From Kytococcus schroeteri (GTDB lineage: Bacteria; Actinomycetota; Actinomycetes; Actinomycetales; Dermatophilaceae), in the NCBI RefSeq assembly GCF_002847825.1, contig NZ_PKIZ01000012.1, forward strand, positions 63,133 to 99,417: a stretch of 36,285 nt of DNA, in the 5' to 3' direction. Under the pieces are notes generated by a model that saw nothing but the letters and a program-made list of their open reading frames with translations, was not told where the DNA came from and ran no database searches. Of the stretch, positions 26,755 through 35,074 are shown one piece after another; positions within the stretch are counted from its first letter, which is position 1; each line of letters opens with the position of its first letter. The position numbers and the translations under genes are program-made.

Positions 26755-27186
26755 ATGTTCCTCGGGACGTACACGCCTCGCCTCGACGAGAAGGGCCGGC
26801 TCTTCCTGCCGGCCAAGTACCGGGACAAGCTCGCCCACGGCCTGGTGGTCACGCGCGGGCAGGAGCGGTGCCTCTACGTCTTCCCGATGGCGGAGTTCGA
26901 GCGGCTGGCCACGGCCATGCAGTCCACCCCGGTGAGCAGCAAGGCCGTCCGCGACTTCCAGCGCGTGTTCCTCTCGGGTGCCTCCGACGAGGTGCCCGAC
27001 AAGCAGGGGCGCGTGGTCATCCCGCCGGCGCTGCGTGAGTACGCGGGGCTCTCCCGCGACTGCACGGTCATCGGGACGGGCAACCGGGCCGAGATCTGGG
27101 ACACCGCGGCCTGGGAGGAGTACCTGGAGAAGACCGAGCAGGCCTTCTCCGAGCAGTCCGAGGAGGTGGTGCCCGGTCTGCTGTGA
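26755..27186 (+). CDS. mraZ: Transcriptional regulator MraZ
   Basis: MraZ is the regulator encoded first in dcw clusters; it forms a ring-shaped oligomer with AbrB-like DNA-binding folds. It has 143 residues, the family length. ATG at 26755 has GAGGTGA 7 nt upstream. Two tandem SpoVT/AbrB-like domains are visible: [26 protein letters not shown] (residues 1-26, with the DEKGR and LPAKYR signatures) and [26 protein letters not shown] (about 77-102, with the DKQGR and IPPALREYA signatures). [10 protein letters not shown] follows near the C-terminus. The frame is open upstream to 25759 but crosses the divergent promoter. It is probably autoregulated through the TGGAG repeats at 26661-26685. Confidence 0.97.
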   Translation: MFLGTYTPRLDEKGRLFLPAKYRDKLAHGLVVTRGQERCLYVFPMAEFERLATAMQSTPVSSKAVRDFQRVFLSGASDEVPDKQGRVVIPPALREYAGLSRDCTVIGTGNRAEIWDTAAWEEYLEKTEQAFSEQSEEVVPGLL

Positions 27187-27218
27187 CGTCCTGCCGCGCC
27201 GGCCCCTGCCGCGCCGCC

Positions 27219-27244
27219 CCCGGCACACCTTCCCCGGTGCCGGG
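27219..27244 (+). terminator. Hairpin after mraZ, possible attenuator
   Basis: An 8-bp perfect stem (CCCGGCAC at 27219-27226 with GTGCCGGG at 27237-27244) and a 10-nt loop lie 33 nt after the mraZ stop. No T tract follows. Downstream is a C-rich, G-poor stretch up to the rsmH ribosome binding site. Confidence 0.35.
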
Positions 27245-27270
27245 AGCAGCCGGCCGGGACCAGCTCGGCA

Positions 27271-27380
27271 GGGCCCACCGCCCACCACCGCGCACCACCT
27301 GCCCCACACCGCCCCACCGGACCGACCGACCGCCACGACCCCGCCGCATCACCCCGCACCACCCGACCAGCACCGCCCCA
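27271..27380 (+). other. C-rich, G- and T-poor leader between mraZ and rsmH
   Basis: In 27301-27360 C makes up about 62% of bases, G about 18% and T about 2%, unlike the balanced G and C elsewhere. The block includes GACC repeated three times near 27321. Such C-over-G bias is the hallmark of Rho-utilisation (rut) RNA. I find no credible gene in the 210-nt spacer. Confidence 0.45.
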
Positions 27381-27396
27381 CCGGGGAGGAGGACCG

Positions 27397-28392
27397 ATGA
27401 CCGCCGAGAAGCCCACGCACACCCGCCACGTGCCGGTGATGCTGCCGCGCATCCTCGACCTCCTGGCCCCGGCCCTGGAGGCGGCGGACCGGCCGGTGCA
27501 CCTCGACGGGACGCTCGGCATGGGTGGCCACGCCGAGGCGGTGCTGGAGCGCTTCGAGCACGTGCGGGTCGTCGGCATCGACCGCGACCCGCAGGCCATC
27601 GCGCTGGCCTCCGAGCGCCTGGCCCGCTTCGGCGACCGCTTCGTGGCCCACCACGGCACCTACGACGAGGTGCCCGAGGCCCTGGCCCTGCACGGCGTGG
27701 ACGCGGCCGAATCGATGCTCTTCGACCTCGGGGTGTCCTCCCTGCAGCTCGACGAGGTGGACCGCGGGTTCTCCTACGCCCGCAACGCCCCGTTGGACAT
27801 GCGCATGAACCCCACCGTGGGCGCCTCGGCCGCCGACGTGCTCAACACCTACGAGCACGGGGAGCTGGCCCGTGTGCTCAAGGAGTACGGCGAGGAGCGC
27901 TTCGCCGGCAGGGTCGCCAGCGCCGTGCTCCGGGAGCGCGAGGTGGAGCCGTTCACCGACTCCGCCCGTCTCGTGGAGCTGCTGGAGCGCACCGTGCCGG
28001 CCGCCTCCCAGCGCACCGGGGGGCACCCGGCCAAGCGCACCTTCCAGGCCCTGCGCATCGAGGTGAACAGCGAGTTGTCCATCTGGGCCACCACCGTGCA
28101 CCGCGCGCTGGACCACCTGGCCGTGGGTGGTCGCCTGGCGGTGCTCTCCTACCACTCGCTGGAGGACCGTCTCACCAAGCAGGCCCTTGCCGCCGGGGCC
28201 ACCTCCAGCGCGCCGCCCGACCTGCCCGTGGAGCTGCCCGAGCATGCGCCCTGGCTGCGCCTGGTGACCCGTGGCGCCGAGCAGCCCGACGAGGCCGAGC
28301 GCGCCGCCAACCGCCGTTCCAGCTCCGCCCGCCTGCGCGTGGCAGAGCGCACCCGTACCGCCGACCGCCCGTCCCGGAGGGAGAACCGATGA
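27397..28392 (+). CDS. rsmH: 16S rRNA (cytosine1402-N4)-methyltransferase RsmH (MraW)
   Basis: RsmH methylates N4 of C1402 in 16S rRNA at the ribosomal P site, using S-adenosylmethionine. It has 331 residues. ATG at 27397 has GGAGGAGG at 27385-27392. The family start [15 protein letters not shown], the SAM-binding loop [17 protein letters not shown] (about residues 42-58), the acidic end of strand 2 ([14 protein letters not shown]), [19 protein letters not shown], and the C-terminal [13 protein letters not shown] are all present. RsmH usually has GGGGH in the SAM loop; here it is GMGGH, which is also seen in the family. It is separated from mraZ by 210 nt, an unusually large gap for this cluster. 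The stop overlaps the ftsL start by ATGA. Confidence 0.97.
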   Translation: MTAEKPTHTRHVPVMLPRILDLLAPALEAADRPVHLDGTLGMGGHAEAVLERFEHVRVVGIDRDPQAIALASERLARFGDRFVAHHGTYDEVPEALALHGVDAAESMLFDLGVSSLQLDEVDRGFSYARNAPLDMRMNPTVGASAADVLNTYEHGELARVLKEYGEERFAGRVASAVLREREVEPFTDSARLVELLERTVPAASQRTGGHPAKRTFQALRIEVNSELSIWATTVHRALDHLAVGGRLAVLSYHSLEDRLTKQALAAGATSSAPPDLPVELPEHAPWLRLVTRGAEQPDEAERAANRRSSSARLRVAERTRTADRPSRRENR

Positions 28393-28991
28393 CCACCGCA
28401 CCGTGGAGCGGCCCCCGAGGCCTGCGAGGACGGTCCCTGCCCGGCACCGACGCGCTGCGTCCCGCCGCGTGGGGTCGCGCCGTCGGGGCCGCCGCGGGTA
28501 CGGGTGTGCGGACCGCGCGGGGCTACGTCACCTCCTGCTCGCGCAAGGTCTTTGCCGTGCTCTGCGCCGTCCTCGTGCTGCTGGCGATGGTGGCCGCGCT
28601 GCTGCTCAACACCGCCCGCGGGGCCGGGGCCTTCCAGCTGGCTGAGGCCGAGAGCTCGCAGCGACAGGCCGCCGAGACCCGCCTGGCCCTCGAGGCGCAG
28701 GTGGACGAGATGAACTCCCCGGAGCAGGTCTCGCGCCGCGCCGAGGACCTGGGCATGGTGCCGGCTGGCACGATGGGGTACGTCGACCCGGCCTCCGGGA
28801 GCGTCGTCGGCGAGGCCGAGGTGGCCGAGGCCGCACCCACGAAGGAGGACGCCTCGAAGGACTCCGCCAAGGGCAAGGACCCGGCCCGCGGCGAGGGGGC
28901 CGGCAAGGACTCCGAGGACGAGGGCGCCGCCCGGGGCAAGGGCCCGAAGGACGCGGCGAAGCCCTCGTCGAAGACCGCGGACCGCCACTGA
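28389..28991 (+). CDS. ftsL: FtsL-like septum protein with long charged C-terminal tail
   Basis: The position between rsmH and ftsI and the topology mark this as the divisome protein FtsL, which activates septal peptidoglycan synthesis together with FtsB, FtsQ, FtsW and FtsI. It has 200 residues. ATG at 28389 overlaps the rsmH stop, with GGAGG 8 nt upstream. The N-terminal 50 residues are cytoplasmic and basic. One membrane helix covers about 53-74 ([20 protein letters not shown]). A short coiled-coil-like helix follows (about 80-110), then the conserved [27 protein letters not shown]. From about residue 150 to the end the sequence is a Lys/Glu/Asp/Gly-rich disordered tail outside the cell, which most FtsL proteins lack. 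The sequence family is poorly conserved, so the symbol leans on context. Confidence 0.88.
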   Translation: MTTAPWSGPRGLRGRSLPGTDALRPAAWGRAVGAAAGTGVRTARGYVTSCSRKVFAVLCAVLVLLAMVAALLLNTARGAGAFQLAEAESSQRQAAETRLALEAQVDEMNSPEQVSRRAEDLGMVPAGTMGYVDPASGSVVGEAEVAEAAPTKEDASKDSAKGKDPARGEGAGKDSEDEGAARGKGPKDAAKPSSKTADRH

Positions 28992-29011
28992 CCACCCCGG
29001 AGGGAGCACGG

Positions 29012-30985
29012 ATGGCCACCACCCTCCGTCGCCGCCGCGCGCGACGCCGGACCAGCAGCGCCGCACCGGGCCACCCGGTGCGGCGCGCGCGGGTCATGCT
29101 CGTGGCGGCCGCCTTCGTGCTCACCCTCTTCGTCGGCCAGCTGTTCCGCCTCCAGGCCCTGGACGGGCCGGCGCTGGCGCAGACGGCCCTGTCCTCGCGC
29201 ATGGTCACCGAGCGCGTCCCGGCCCTCCGGGGGTCGGTCGTGGACGACGGCGGCACCGTGCTGGCACGCAGCGTGCCCACCCGCCACGTCACCGCCGACC
29301 CGGAGCTGCTGCGCGACTACGACGGCAGCCCGAAGCGCGGCATCGCCCCCGGCTCGAAGGGCGCCGCCGAGGCCCTGGCCCGGGAGCTCGGGCTCGACCA
29401 GGCGGAGGCGCGCGAGCTGCGCCGCGCCATCGACGAGGCGCCGGGCCGCTTCCTCTACGTGGCCAAGGACGTCACCCCCTCGGACTGGCGCGCCGTCGAC
29501 GACCTGCGCCTGCCGGGCGTGCGGTCCGAGCCCTCCAGCGTGCGCACCTACCCGCTCGGCTCCACCTCCGCGCCCCTCATCGGCTGGGTGAACTCCCAGC
29601 AGGTCGGGTCCGGTGGCGTCGAGGCGATGCAGGAGAAGACGCTCGCCGGCACCCCGGGCACCCTGGCCTACCAGCGGTCGGCCGCCGGGGGACGCATCGC
29701 GACCACGGCGATGGACATCAGCGAGGCCCAGCCCGGCCGCGACGTGCAGCTGACCATCGACTCCGACATCCAGTTCAAGGCCGAGCAGCTGCTGGCCGAG
29801 CAGGTGCGGAAGATGGGCGGCATCTCCGGCACGGCCATCGTGCAGCGCACCGACGGTGACGTGCTGGCCGCCGCGTCCTACCCGGGATTCGACCCCACGG
29901 GCCGTGTCAAGGACCCCACCGAGCGCAACAACCCGATCTTCACCGAGGTGTTCGAGCCCGGCTCCACCGGCAAGGTCGTCACCGCCTCGGCGGCCCTGGA
30001 GGAGGGCCTCGTGGCGCCGGAGACCAAGCTCGTGGTGCCCAACCGGCTGCCGCGCTCGGACAAGAAGTTCAAGGACTCCCACGACTACGGCACCCGCTAC
30101 CTGACCTTCGCCGGCGTGCTGGCCACCTCGTCCAACATCGGCACGATCATGGCCGGCGAGGAGCTGGGGCGCGACCGCCTGCACGACTACCTGAGCGCCT
30201 TCGGCATGGGGCGCTCCTCCGGCCTGGGCTTCCCCGGTGAGTCCGCCGGCATCCTCGCGCCGCCGGAGAAGTGGAGCGACACGCAGTACTACACGGCGAT
30301 GTTCGGACAGGGCGTCTCCGGCACGGCCATCCAGCAGAACACCGTCTTCCAGACCCTCGCCAACGGCGGGGTGCGCGTGGCGCCGCGCCTGGTGCGTGCC
30401 ACCCGGGAGCAGGACGGGCCGTGGGAGGAGACACCGAAGGACGCCGGCGAGCGCGTGGTGAGCCAGCGCACCGCCGACGAGATGACCCGCATGCTCACCG
30501 CGGTGCCCACCCAGGAGGGCACCGCCCCGCAGGCCGCCGTGCCCGGCTACGCCGTGGCGGGCAAGACCTCCACCGCCCAGCGCTACGACCCCGAGAAGGG
30601 TCGCTACGACGGCGTGACCGCCTCCTTCGCCGGGTACGCCCCCGCCGACGACCCGCAGCTGGTGGTCTCGGTGACCGTGCAGAAGCCCGAGGTCGCGCCC
30701 TGGGGTGGCGTGGTGGCCGGCCCCGTCTTCTCCGACCTCATGGGCTTCGCCCTGCGCCACGAGGGGGTGGCCCCCTCGGCCGAGCGGGCCGAGCACCCGC
30801 CGCTGACCTTCGACCCCCGCGAGTTGGTGGAGCGCGCGCCCAGGGGTGGCGACGGCGGCTCGTCCGGCGCCACGCCCTCCGACGCCCCCTCGACCGGTAC
30901 CACCCCCTCCCCGGGTGCACCCGCCACCGGCTCGGGGGAGAATGCACCGACCGCCCCCTCCGACCCCCAGGAGCAGACCCCGTGA
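29012..30985 (+). CDS. ftsI: Septal penicillin-binding protein FtsI (class B PBP)
   Basis: FtsI is the transpeptidase that cross-links septal peptidoglycan in partnership with FtsW. It has 657 residues. ATG at 29012 follows GGAGGGA. After a basic cytoplasmic N-terminus there is one membrane helix (about residues 29-46). The PBP dimerisation domain follows (TERVPALRGSVVDDGGTVLARS, about 67-88), then the transpeptidase domain. Active-site motifs are S318-T-G-K321 (SxxK), S373-S-N375 (SxN) and K518-T-S520 in the position of the usual KTG. The third motif is thus KTS, an uncommon variant. The C-terminus is a Pro/Ser/Thr/Gly-rich tail with no PASTA domain. The gene overlaps murF by GTGA; murE, normally between them, is missing. 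Confidence 0.96.
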   Translation: MATTLRRRRARRRTSSAAPGHPVRRARVMLVAAAFVLTLFVGQLFRLQALDGPALAQTALSSRMVTERVPALRGSVVDDGGTVLARSVPTRHVTADPELLRDYDGSPKRGIAPGSKGAAEALARELGLDQAEARELRRAIDEAPGRFLYVAKDVTPSDWRAVDDLRLPGVRSEPSSVRTYPLGSTSAPLIGWVNSQQVGSGGVEAMQEKTLAGTPGTLAYQRSAAGGRIATTAMDISEAQPGRDVQLTIDSDIQFKAEQLLAEQVRKMGGISGTAIVQRTDGDVLAAASYPGFDPTGRVKDPTERNNPIFTEVFEPGSTGKVVTASAALEEGLVAPETKLVVPNRLPRSDKKFKDSHDYGTRYLTFAGVLATSSNIGTIMAGEELGRDRLHDYLSAFGMGRSSGLGFPGESAGILAPPEKWSDTQYYTAMFGQGVSGTAIQQNTVFQTLANGGVRVAPRLVRATREQDGPWEETPKDAGERVVSQRTADEMTRMLTAVPTQEGTAPQAAVPGYAVAGKTSTAQRYDPEKGRYDGVTASFAGYAPADDPQLVVSVTVQKPEVAPWGGVVAGPVFSDLMGFALRHEGVAPSAERAEHPPLTFDPRELVERAPRGGDGGSSGATPSDAPSTGTTPSPGAPATGSGENAPTAPSDPQEQTP

Positions 30986-32421
30986 TCCCGCTGACCTCCC
31001 GACAGCTCGCGCAGGTCGTCGACGGAACGCTGGTGGGCGATGCCGACCGCGTCGTCGACGGCGGCGTGGTCACCGACTCCCGCCTCGCCGGCCCGGGGTC
31101 GCTGTACGTGGCCCGGCGGGGGGAGAACGCCGACGGGCACGACTTCGTGGAGGGCGCCCTGGCCCACGGGGCGGTGCTGACCCTCGCCGAGCGCGAGGTG
31201 CCCGGCGACCACGTGCTCGTGGCCGACACCCAGGAGGCCTTCGTGCGCCTCGCCCGGTGGATGGTGGACGAGCTGCCCGACCTGCAGGTGGTGGCCGTCA
31301 CCGGCTCCTCCGGCAAGACCTCCACCAAGGACCTGCTCGGCCAGGTGCTCGCCGAGGCGGGGGAGACCATCGCCCCCATCGAGTCGTACAACTCCGAGGT
31401 GGGCGTGCCGCTCACCGTCTGCCGGCTCGAGCCCACCACGCAGTACCTCGTGGCCGAGATGGGTGCCTCCGGGCCCGGCCACATCGCGTACCTGACCGCC
31501 GTCGTGCCGCCCCGGGTGGGCATCGTGCTCAACGTGGGCTCGGCCCACATCGGGGGCTTCGGGTCCCAGCAGGGCATCGCCGACACCAAGGCCGCCATCG
31601 TGGAGGACCTGCCCGCCGACGGCCTGGCCGTGCTCAACGCCGACGACCCGCTGGTGGCCGCGATGGCGCAGCGCGTCCGCTCCGGTGCCGTGCAGACCTT
31701 CTCCCTGGACCCCGAGCGCGCGGCCGCCGACGAGTCGGTGACCGCCTGGGCCGAGGGGCTCGAGCTCGACGAGGCCGGCCGGGCCCGCTTCACCGTCGCG
31801 CTGCGCCCCGCAGCGGGCGACCCGCAGGCCGTGGAGCGCCACGCCGTGCACCTGCGCGTCCGCGGGGCCCACATGGCCGCCAACGCGCTGGCCGTGCTGC
31901 TGGCCGTGCGCCACGTGGGCGTGCCCGTGGCCGATGCCGTGGCCGCCCTGGGCCGTGCCGAGGCCGTGAGCCGTTGGCGCATGGAGGTCACCGACCGCCC
32001 CGACGGCGTGATGGTCATCAACGACGGCTACAACGCCAACCCGGAGTCGATGCGGGCCGCCCTCACCGCCCTGGGTGACATGGCCCACGGCCGCCGCACC
32101 TGGGCCGTGCTGGCCGGCATGCTCGAGCTGGGGGAGGCCTCCGAGGCCCGCCACCGCGAGCTGGGGCGCGCGGCGGCCGAGCGCGGCATCGACGTGGTGG
32201 TGGTCGTGGGCGACACGGCCCGCCCGGTTGCCGACGGAGTCCACGACTTCACCGCCGACACAGGGCAGGATGGCCCCGAGGTCGTCATCGCCACGGATTC
32301 GCAGGAGGCTCGCACCATGCTGGAGGAACGACTGCGTCCCGGGGACGTCGTGTTGTTCAAGTCCTCCCGTGACTCCGGCATGCGCGTGCTGGGCGACCAG
32401 GTGGCGGGGGTCGTCGCGTGA
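30982..32421 (+). CDS. murF: UDP-MurNAc-tripeptide--D-Ala-D-Ala ligase MurF
   Basis: MurF adds the D-Ala-D-Ala dipeptide to the UDP-MurNAc-tripeptide, the last cytoplasmic step of the stem peptide. It has 479 residues. GTG at 30982 overlaps the ftsI stop, with AGGAG 8 nt upstream. The N-terminal substrate domain has GGVVTDSRLAGPGSLYVA (about residues 28-45). The ATP-binding loop VTGSSGKTSTKD is at about 104-115, and NSEVGVPLTV, AEMGASGPGHI and NVGSAHIGGFGS follow in the central domain. The C-terminal domain shows MVINDGYNANPESMRAAL and LAGMLELGEAS. MurF rather than MurE is indicated by GSSGKTSTKD and the EMGAS motif. The stop overlaps mraY by GTGA. Confidence 0.97.
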   Translation: MIPLTSRQLAQVVDGTLVGDADRVVDGGVVTDSRLAGPGSLYVARRGENADGHDFVEGALAHGAVLTLAEREVPGDHVLVADTQEAFVRLARWMVDELPDLQVVAVTGSSGKTSTKDLLGQVLAEAGETIAPIESYNSEVGVPLTVCRLEPTTQYLVAEMGASGPGHIAYLTAVVPPRVGIVLNVGSAHIGGFGSQQGIADTKAAIVEDLPADGLAVLNADDPLVAAMAQRVRSGAVQTFSLDPERAAADESVTAWAEGLELDEAGRARFTVALRPAAGDPQAVERHAVHLRVRGAHMAANALAVLLAVRHVGVPVADAVAALGRAEAVSRWRMEVTDRPDGVMVINDGYNANPESMRAALTALGDMAHGRRTWAVLAGMLELGEASEARHRELGRAAAERGIDVVVVVGDTARPVADGVHDFTADTGQDGPEVVIATDSQEARTMLEERLRPGDVVLFKSSRDSGMRVLGDQVAGVVA

Positions 32422-33494
32422 TCGGCGTCGTCGTCGGCGCCGGGGTGGCCCTGCTGGTCGTGCTGCTGGGCATGCCCACCTTCATCCGCTACCTGCAGGC
32501 CAAGCGCTACGGCCAGTACATCCGTGACGACGGGCCCACCTCGCACAACGTCAAGCTGGGCACGCCCACCATGGGCGGCTTCGTCATCCTCGCCGGCGTG
32601 GTGGCCGGCTGGGCGTCGGCCCACCTCGCCCTGTGGGAACTGCCCACCTGGTCGAGCTGGCTCATCATGCTGCTGATGCTGGGCATCGGCGCCGTGGGCT
32701 TCCTCGACGACTTCACCAAGATCGCCCGCAAGCACAACCTCGGCCTCACGGCCAAGCAGAAGCTGCTCGGGCAGTTCGGCGTGGCCACCGCCTTCGCCGT
32801 GCTGGCCCTCACCCGCGAGGACCAGTTCGGCCAGACCCCGGCCAGCACCGCCATCTCGTGGGCGCGCGACACCCCGCTGGACCTCGCGGGCCTCGGCGGC
32901 GTGGTCGGCGCGGTGCTCTTCGTGCTCTGGGCCAACCTCGTCATCGGCGGCATGTCCAACGGCACCAACCTCACCGACGGGCTCGACGGCCTGCTCACGG
33001 GCCTGGCCGCCATCGTCTTCGCCGCCTACACGCTCATCACCTTCTTCCAGTTCTCGCAGCACTGCGGCACGCACGCCATCGAGGGCTGCTACGAGGTGCG
33101 CGACCCGCTGGACCTGGCGATCATCTGCGCGAGCATCGCCGGCGCCTGCATCGGCTTCCTGTGGTGGAACGCCTCCCCGGCCAAGATCTTCATGGGCGAC
33201 ACCGGGTCGCTGGCCATCGGCGCCGCGCTGGCCGGCGTGGCCATCCTGAGCCGCACCGAGCTGCTCGTCGTGGTGCTCGGCGGCGTGTTCGTCATGGAGA
33301 CGCTCTCGGTGATGATCCAGGTGACCTCGTTCAAGTCCACCGGCAAGCGCGTGTTCAAGATGACCCCCATCCACCACCACTTCGAGCTGCTGGGGTGGCC
33401 GGAGGTCAACGTCGTGATCCGCTTCTGGATCCTCGGCGGACTGTTCGTCGGCGCCGGACTGGCGCTCTTCTACACCGATTGGCTGGTGCGCTGA
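32418..33494 (+). CDS. mraY: Phospho-N-acetylmuramoyl-pentapeptide-transferase MraY
   Basis: MraY transfers phospho-MurNAc-pentapeptide from UDP to undecaprenyl phosphate, forming lipid I at the inner face of the membrane. It has 358 residues, the normal size. GTG at 32418 overlaps the murF stop, with a G-run 7 nt upstream. The protein has about ten membrane helices. Diagnostic motifs are GPTSHNVKLGTPTMGGFVI (residues about 37-55), the catalytic aspartates in GFLDDFTKIARKHN, the NLTDGLDGL loop, NASPAKIFMGDTGSLAIG, and FKMTPIHHHFELLGWPE near the C-terminus with its HHH cluster. All catalytic residues expected for the family are present. It shares one base with the murD start. Confidence 0.98.
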   Translation: MIGVVVGAGVALLVVLLGMPTFIRYLQAKRYGQYIRDDGPTSHNVKLGTPTMGGFVILAGVVAGWASAHLALWELPTWSSWLIMLLMLGIGAVGFLDDFTKIARKHNLGLTAKQKLLGQFGVATAFAVLALTREDQFGQTPASTAISWARDTPLDLAGLGGVVGAVLFVLWANLVIGGMSNGTNLTDGLDGLLTGLAAIVFAAYTLITFFQFSQHCGTHAIEGCYEVRDPLDLAIICASIAGACIGFLWWNASPAKIFMGDTGSLAIGAALAGVAILSRTELLVVVLGGVFVMETLSVMIQVTSFKSTGKRVFKMTPIHHHFELLGWPEVNVVIRFWILGGLFVGAGLALFYTDWLVR

Positions 33495-35074
33495 TGCCGC
33501 GGCTGGTGCCGACCGAGACGGACTTCACCAGCCCGGAGCCGCGCGGTGGTTCCCTGACCAGCCGGGAGGCCGACTGGTCCGGGCTGCGCGTGCTCGTGGT
33601 GGGGCTGGGGCTCAGCGGGTTCGCTGCCGCCGACGCGCTGCTCGAGCAGGGTGCGTCCGTGCTCGCCGTGGAGGGCCAGGAGCCCGCCGAGGGGAGCGAT
33701 CTCGCCGAGCGGGTGCGGCTGCTGGAGATCCTCGGGGCCGAGCTGGCCACCGGTGAGGCGGGCCGGCCGTGGTTCGCCCGGGGCGGGGGTGCCCAGGAGG
33801 CCTGCGCCGCGATGCTGGAGCAGGCCGGCACCGAGGTGGTCGTCACCTCGCCGGGCCTGCGCCCGGACACCCCACTGCTGGCCGCGGCCCGCGCTGCCGG
33901 TCTGCCGGTGTGGAGCGAGGTGGAGCTCGCCTGGCGGATGCGCCCCGCCGAGGGTGCCGCCCCGTGGCTGTGCGTCACCGGCACCAACGGCAAGACCACC
34001 GTGGTGCGCATGCTCACCGCCATGCTGCGGGCCAACGGTGAGGAGGCCGTGGCCGCCGGCAACGTGGGCAAGCCCATCATGGAGGCCATCCTCGACCCGA
34101 CGCGCCACGGCGCCATCGCGGTGGAGCTCAGCAGCTTCCAGCTGCACCACACGTGGACGGTCTCCCCGCAGGCCTCGGTGGTGCTCAACATCGCCCCCGA
34201 CCACGTGGACTGGCACGGCTCGCTGGAGGCCTACGCCGGCGACAAGGGCCGCATCCACCACAACACGCAGGTGGCCGCGGTCTACAACGCCCAGGACGAG
34301 GTGACCCGCGCCCTGGTGGAGCAGGCCGACGTGGTGGAGGGCTGCCGTGCGGTGGCCTTCTCCGTGGGCACCCCCGGGCTCAGCGAGCTGGGCCTGGTGG
34401 AGGACGTGATGGCCGACCGCGCCTTCACCGCCGACCGCGCCACCACCGCCCTGGAGCTGGGCACCCTGGAGGACCTCACCCGCGACGGCGTGCCGCCGGC
34501 CCCGCACCTGGTGGCCAACGCGCTGGCCGCCGCAGCCCTGGCCCGCGCCCACGGTGTGCCGCCGGCCGCCGTCCGGGAGGGGCTGCGCGCCTTCCGCGCC
34601 GACCCGCACCGCATGGAGACCGTGCTCGTGGCCGAGGGCGTCACCTGGGTGGACGACTCCAAGGCCACCAACCCGCACGCCGCCGCCGCGGCGCTCACGG
34701 CCTCGTCCAGCATCGTCTGGGTGGCCGGGGGAGACCTCAAGGGTGCCGACGTGGACGGGCTGGTGGCCGACGTGGCCGACCGTCTCAAGGCCGTGGTGGT
34801 GCTGGGCAAGGACGCCGACGCCGTCGCCGGCGCCGTGGCCCGCCACGCCCCGCAGGTGCCGGTGGACCGGGTGACCGGCACCGAGCCGGAGCAGGCCATG
34901 GCCGATGCGGTGTCCGCCGCCTCCGCGCGCGCCGGAGTCGGCGACCTCGTGCTGCTCTCGCCCGCCGCGGCCTCCATCGACATGTTCTCCGACTACGGCC
35001 AGCGCGGCGACCTGTTCGCCCGCGAGGTGCGCCGCCTGCACGGCGGGGACGGGCAGGTCCCCCTCGATGGCTGA
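33494..35074 (+). CDS. murD: UDP-MurNAc-L-alanine--D-glutamate ligase MurD
   Basis: MurD adds D-glutamate to UDP-MurNAc-L-alanine. It has 526 residues, somewhat longer than the roughly 450-500 typical. ATG at 33494 shares its A with the mraY TGA stop; the ribosome binding site is weak, so coupling is likely. A 30-residue N-terminal extension precedes the Rossmann strand LRVLVVGLGLSGFAAADALLEQG. The ATP-binding loop CVTGTNGKTTVVRML is at about residues 159-173, followed by GNVGKPI, AVELSSFQLHHT, NIAPDHVDWHGSLEAYAGDKGRI, the C-terminal PHRMETV and WVDDSKATNPHAAAAAL, and LLSPAAASIDMFSDYGQRGDLF. These motifs identify MurD among the Mur ligases. The gene overlaps ftsW by 8 nt. Confidence 0.97.
   Translation: MPRLVPTETDFTSPEPRGGSLTSREADWSGLRVLVVGLGLSGFAAADALLEQGASVLAVEGQEPAEGSDLAERVRLLEILGAELATGEAGRPWFARGGGAQEACAAMLEQAGTEVVVTSPGLRPDTPLLAAARAAGLPVWSEVELAWRMRPAEGAAPWLCVTGTNGKTTVVRMLTAMLRANGEEAVAAGNVGKPIMEAILDPTRHGAIAVELSSFQLHHTWTVSPQASVVLNIAPDHVDWHGSLEAYAGDKGRIHHNTQVAAVYNAQDEVTRALVEQADVVEGCRAVAFSVGTPGLSELGLVEDVMADRAFTADRATTALELGTLEDLTRDGVPPAPHLVANALAAAALARAHGVPPAAVREGLRAFRADPHRMETVLVAEGVTWVDDSKATNPHAAAAALTASSSIVWVAGGDLKGADVDGLVADVADRLKAVVVLGKDADAVAGAVARHAPQVPVDRVTGTEPEQAMADAVSAASARAGVGDLVLLSPAAASIDMFSDYGQRGDLFAREVRRLHGGDGQVPLDG

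Noticed and set aside
27183..27450. A GTG at 27183 overlapping the mraZ stop, opening a frame through the mraZ-rsmH spacer into ftsL
   Set aside because: The product is Pro/Arg/His-rich low complexity and the frame runs on inside rsmH out of frame. It is open only because T is rare there.
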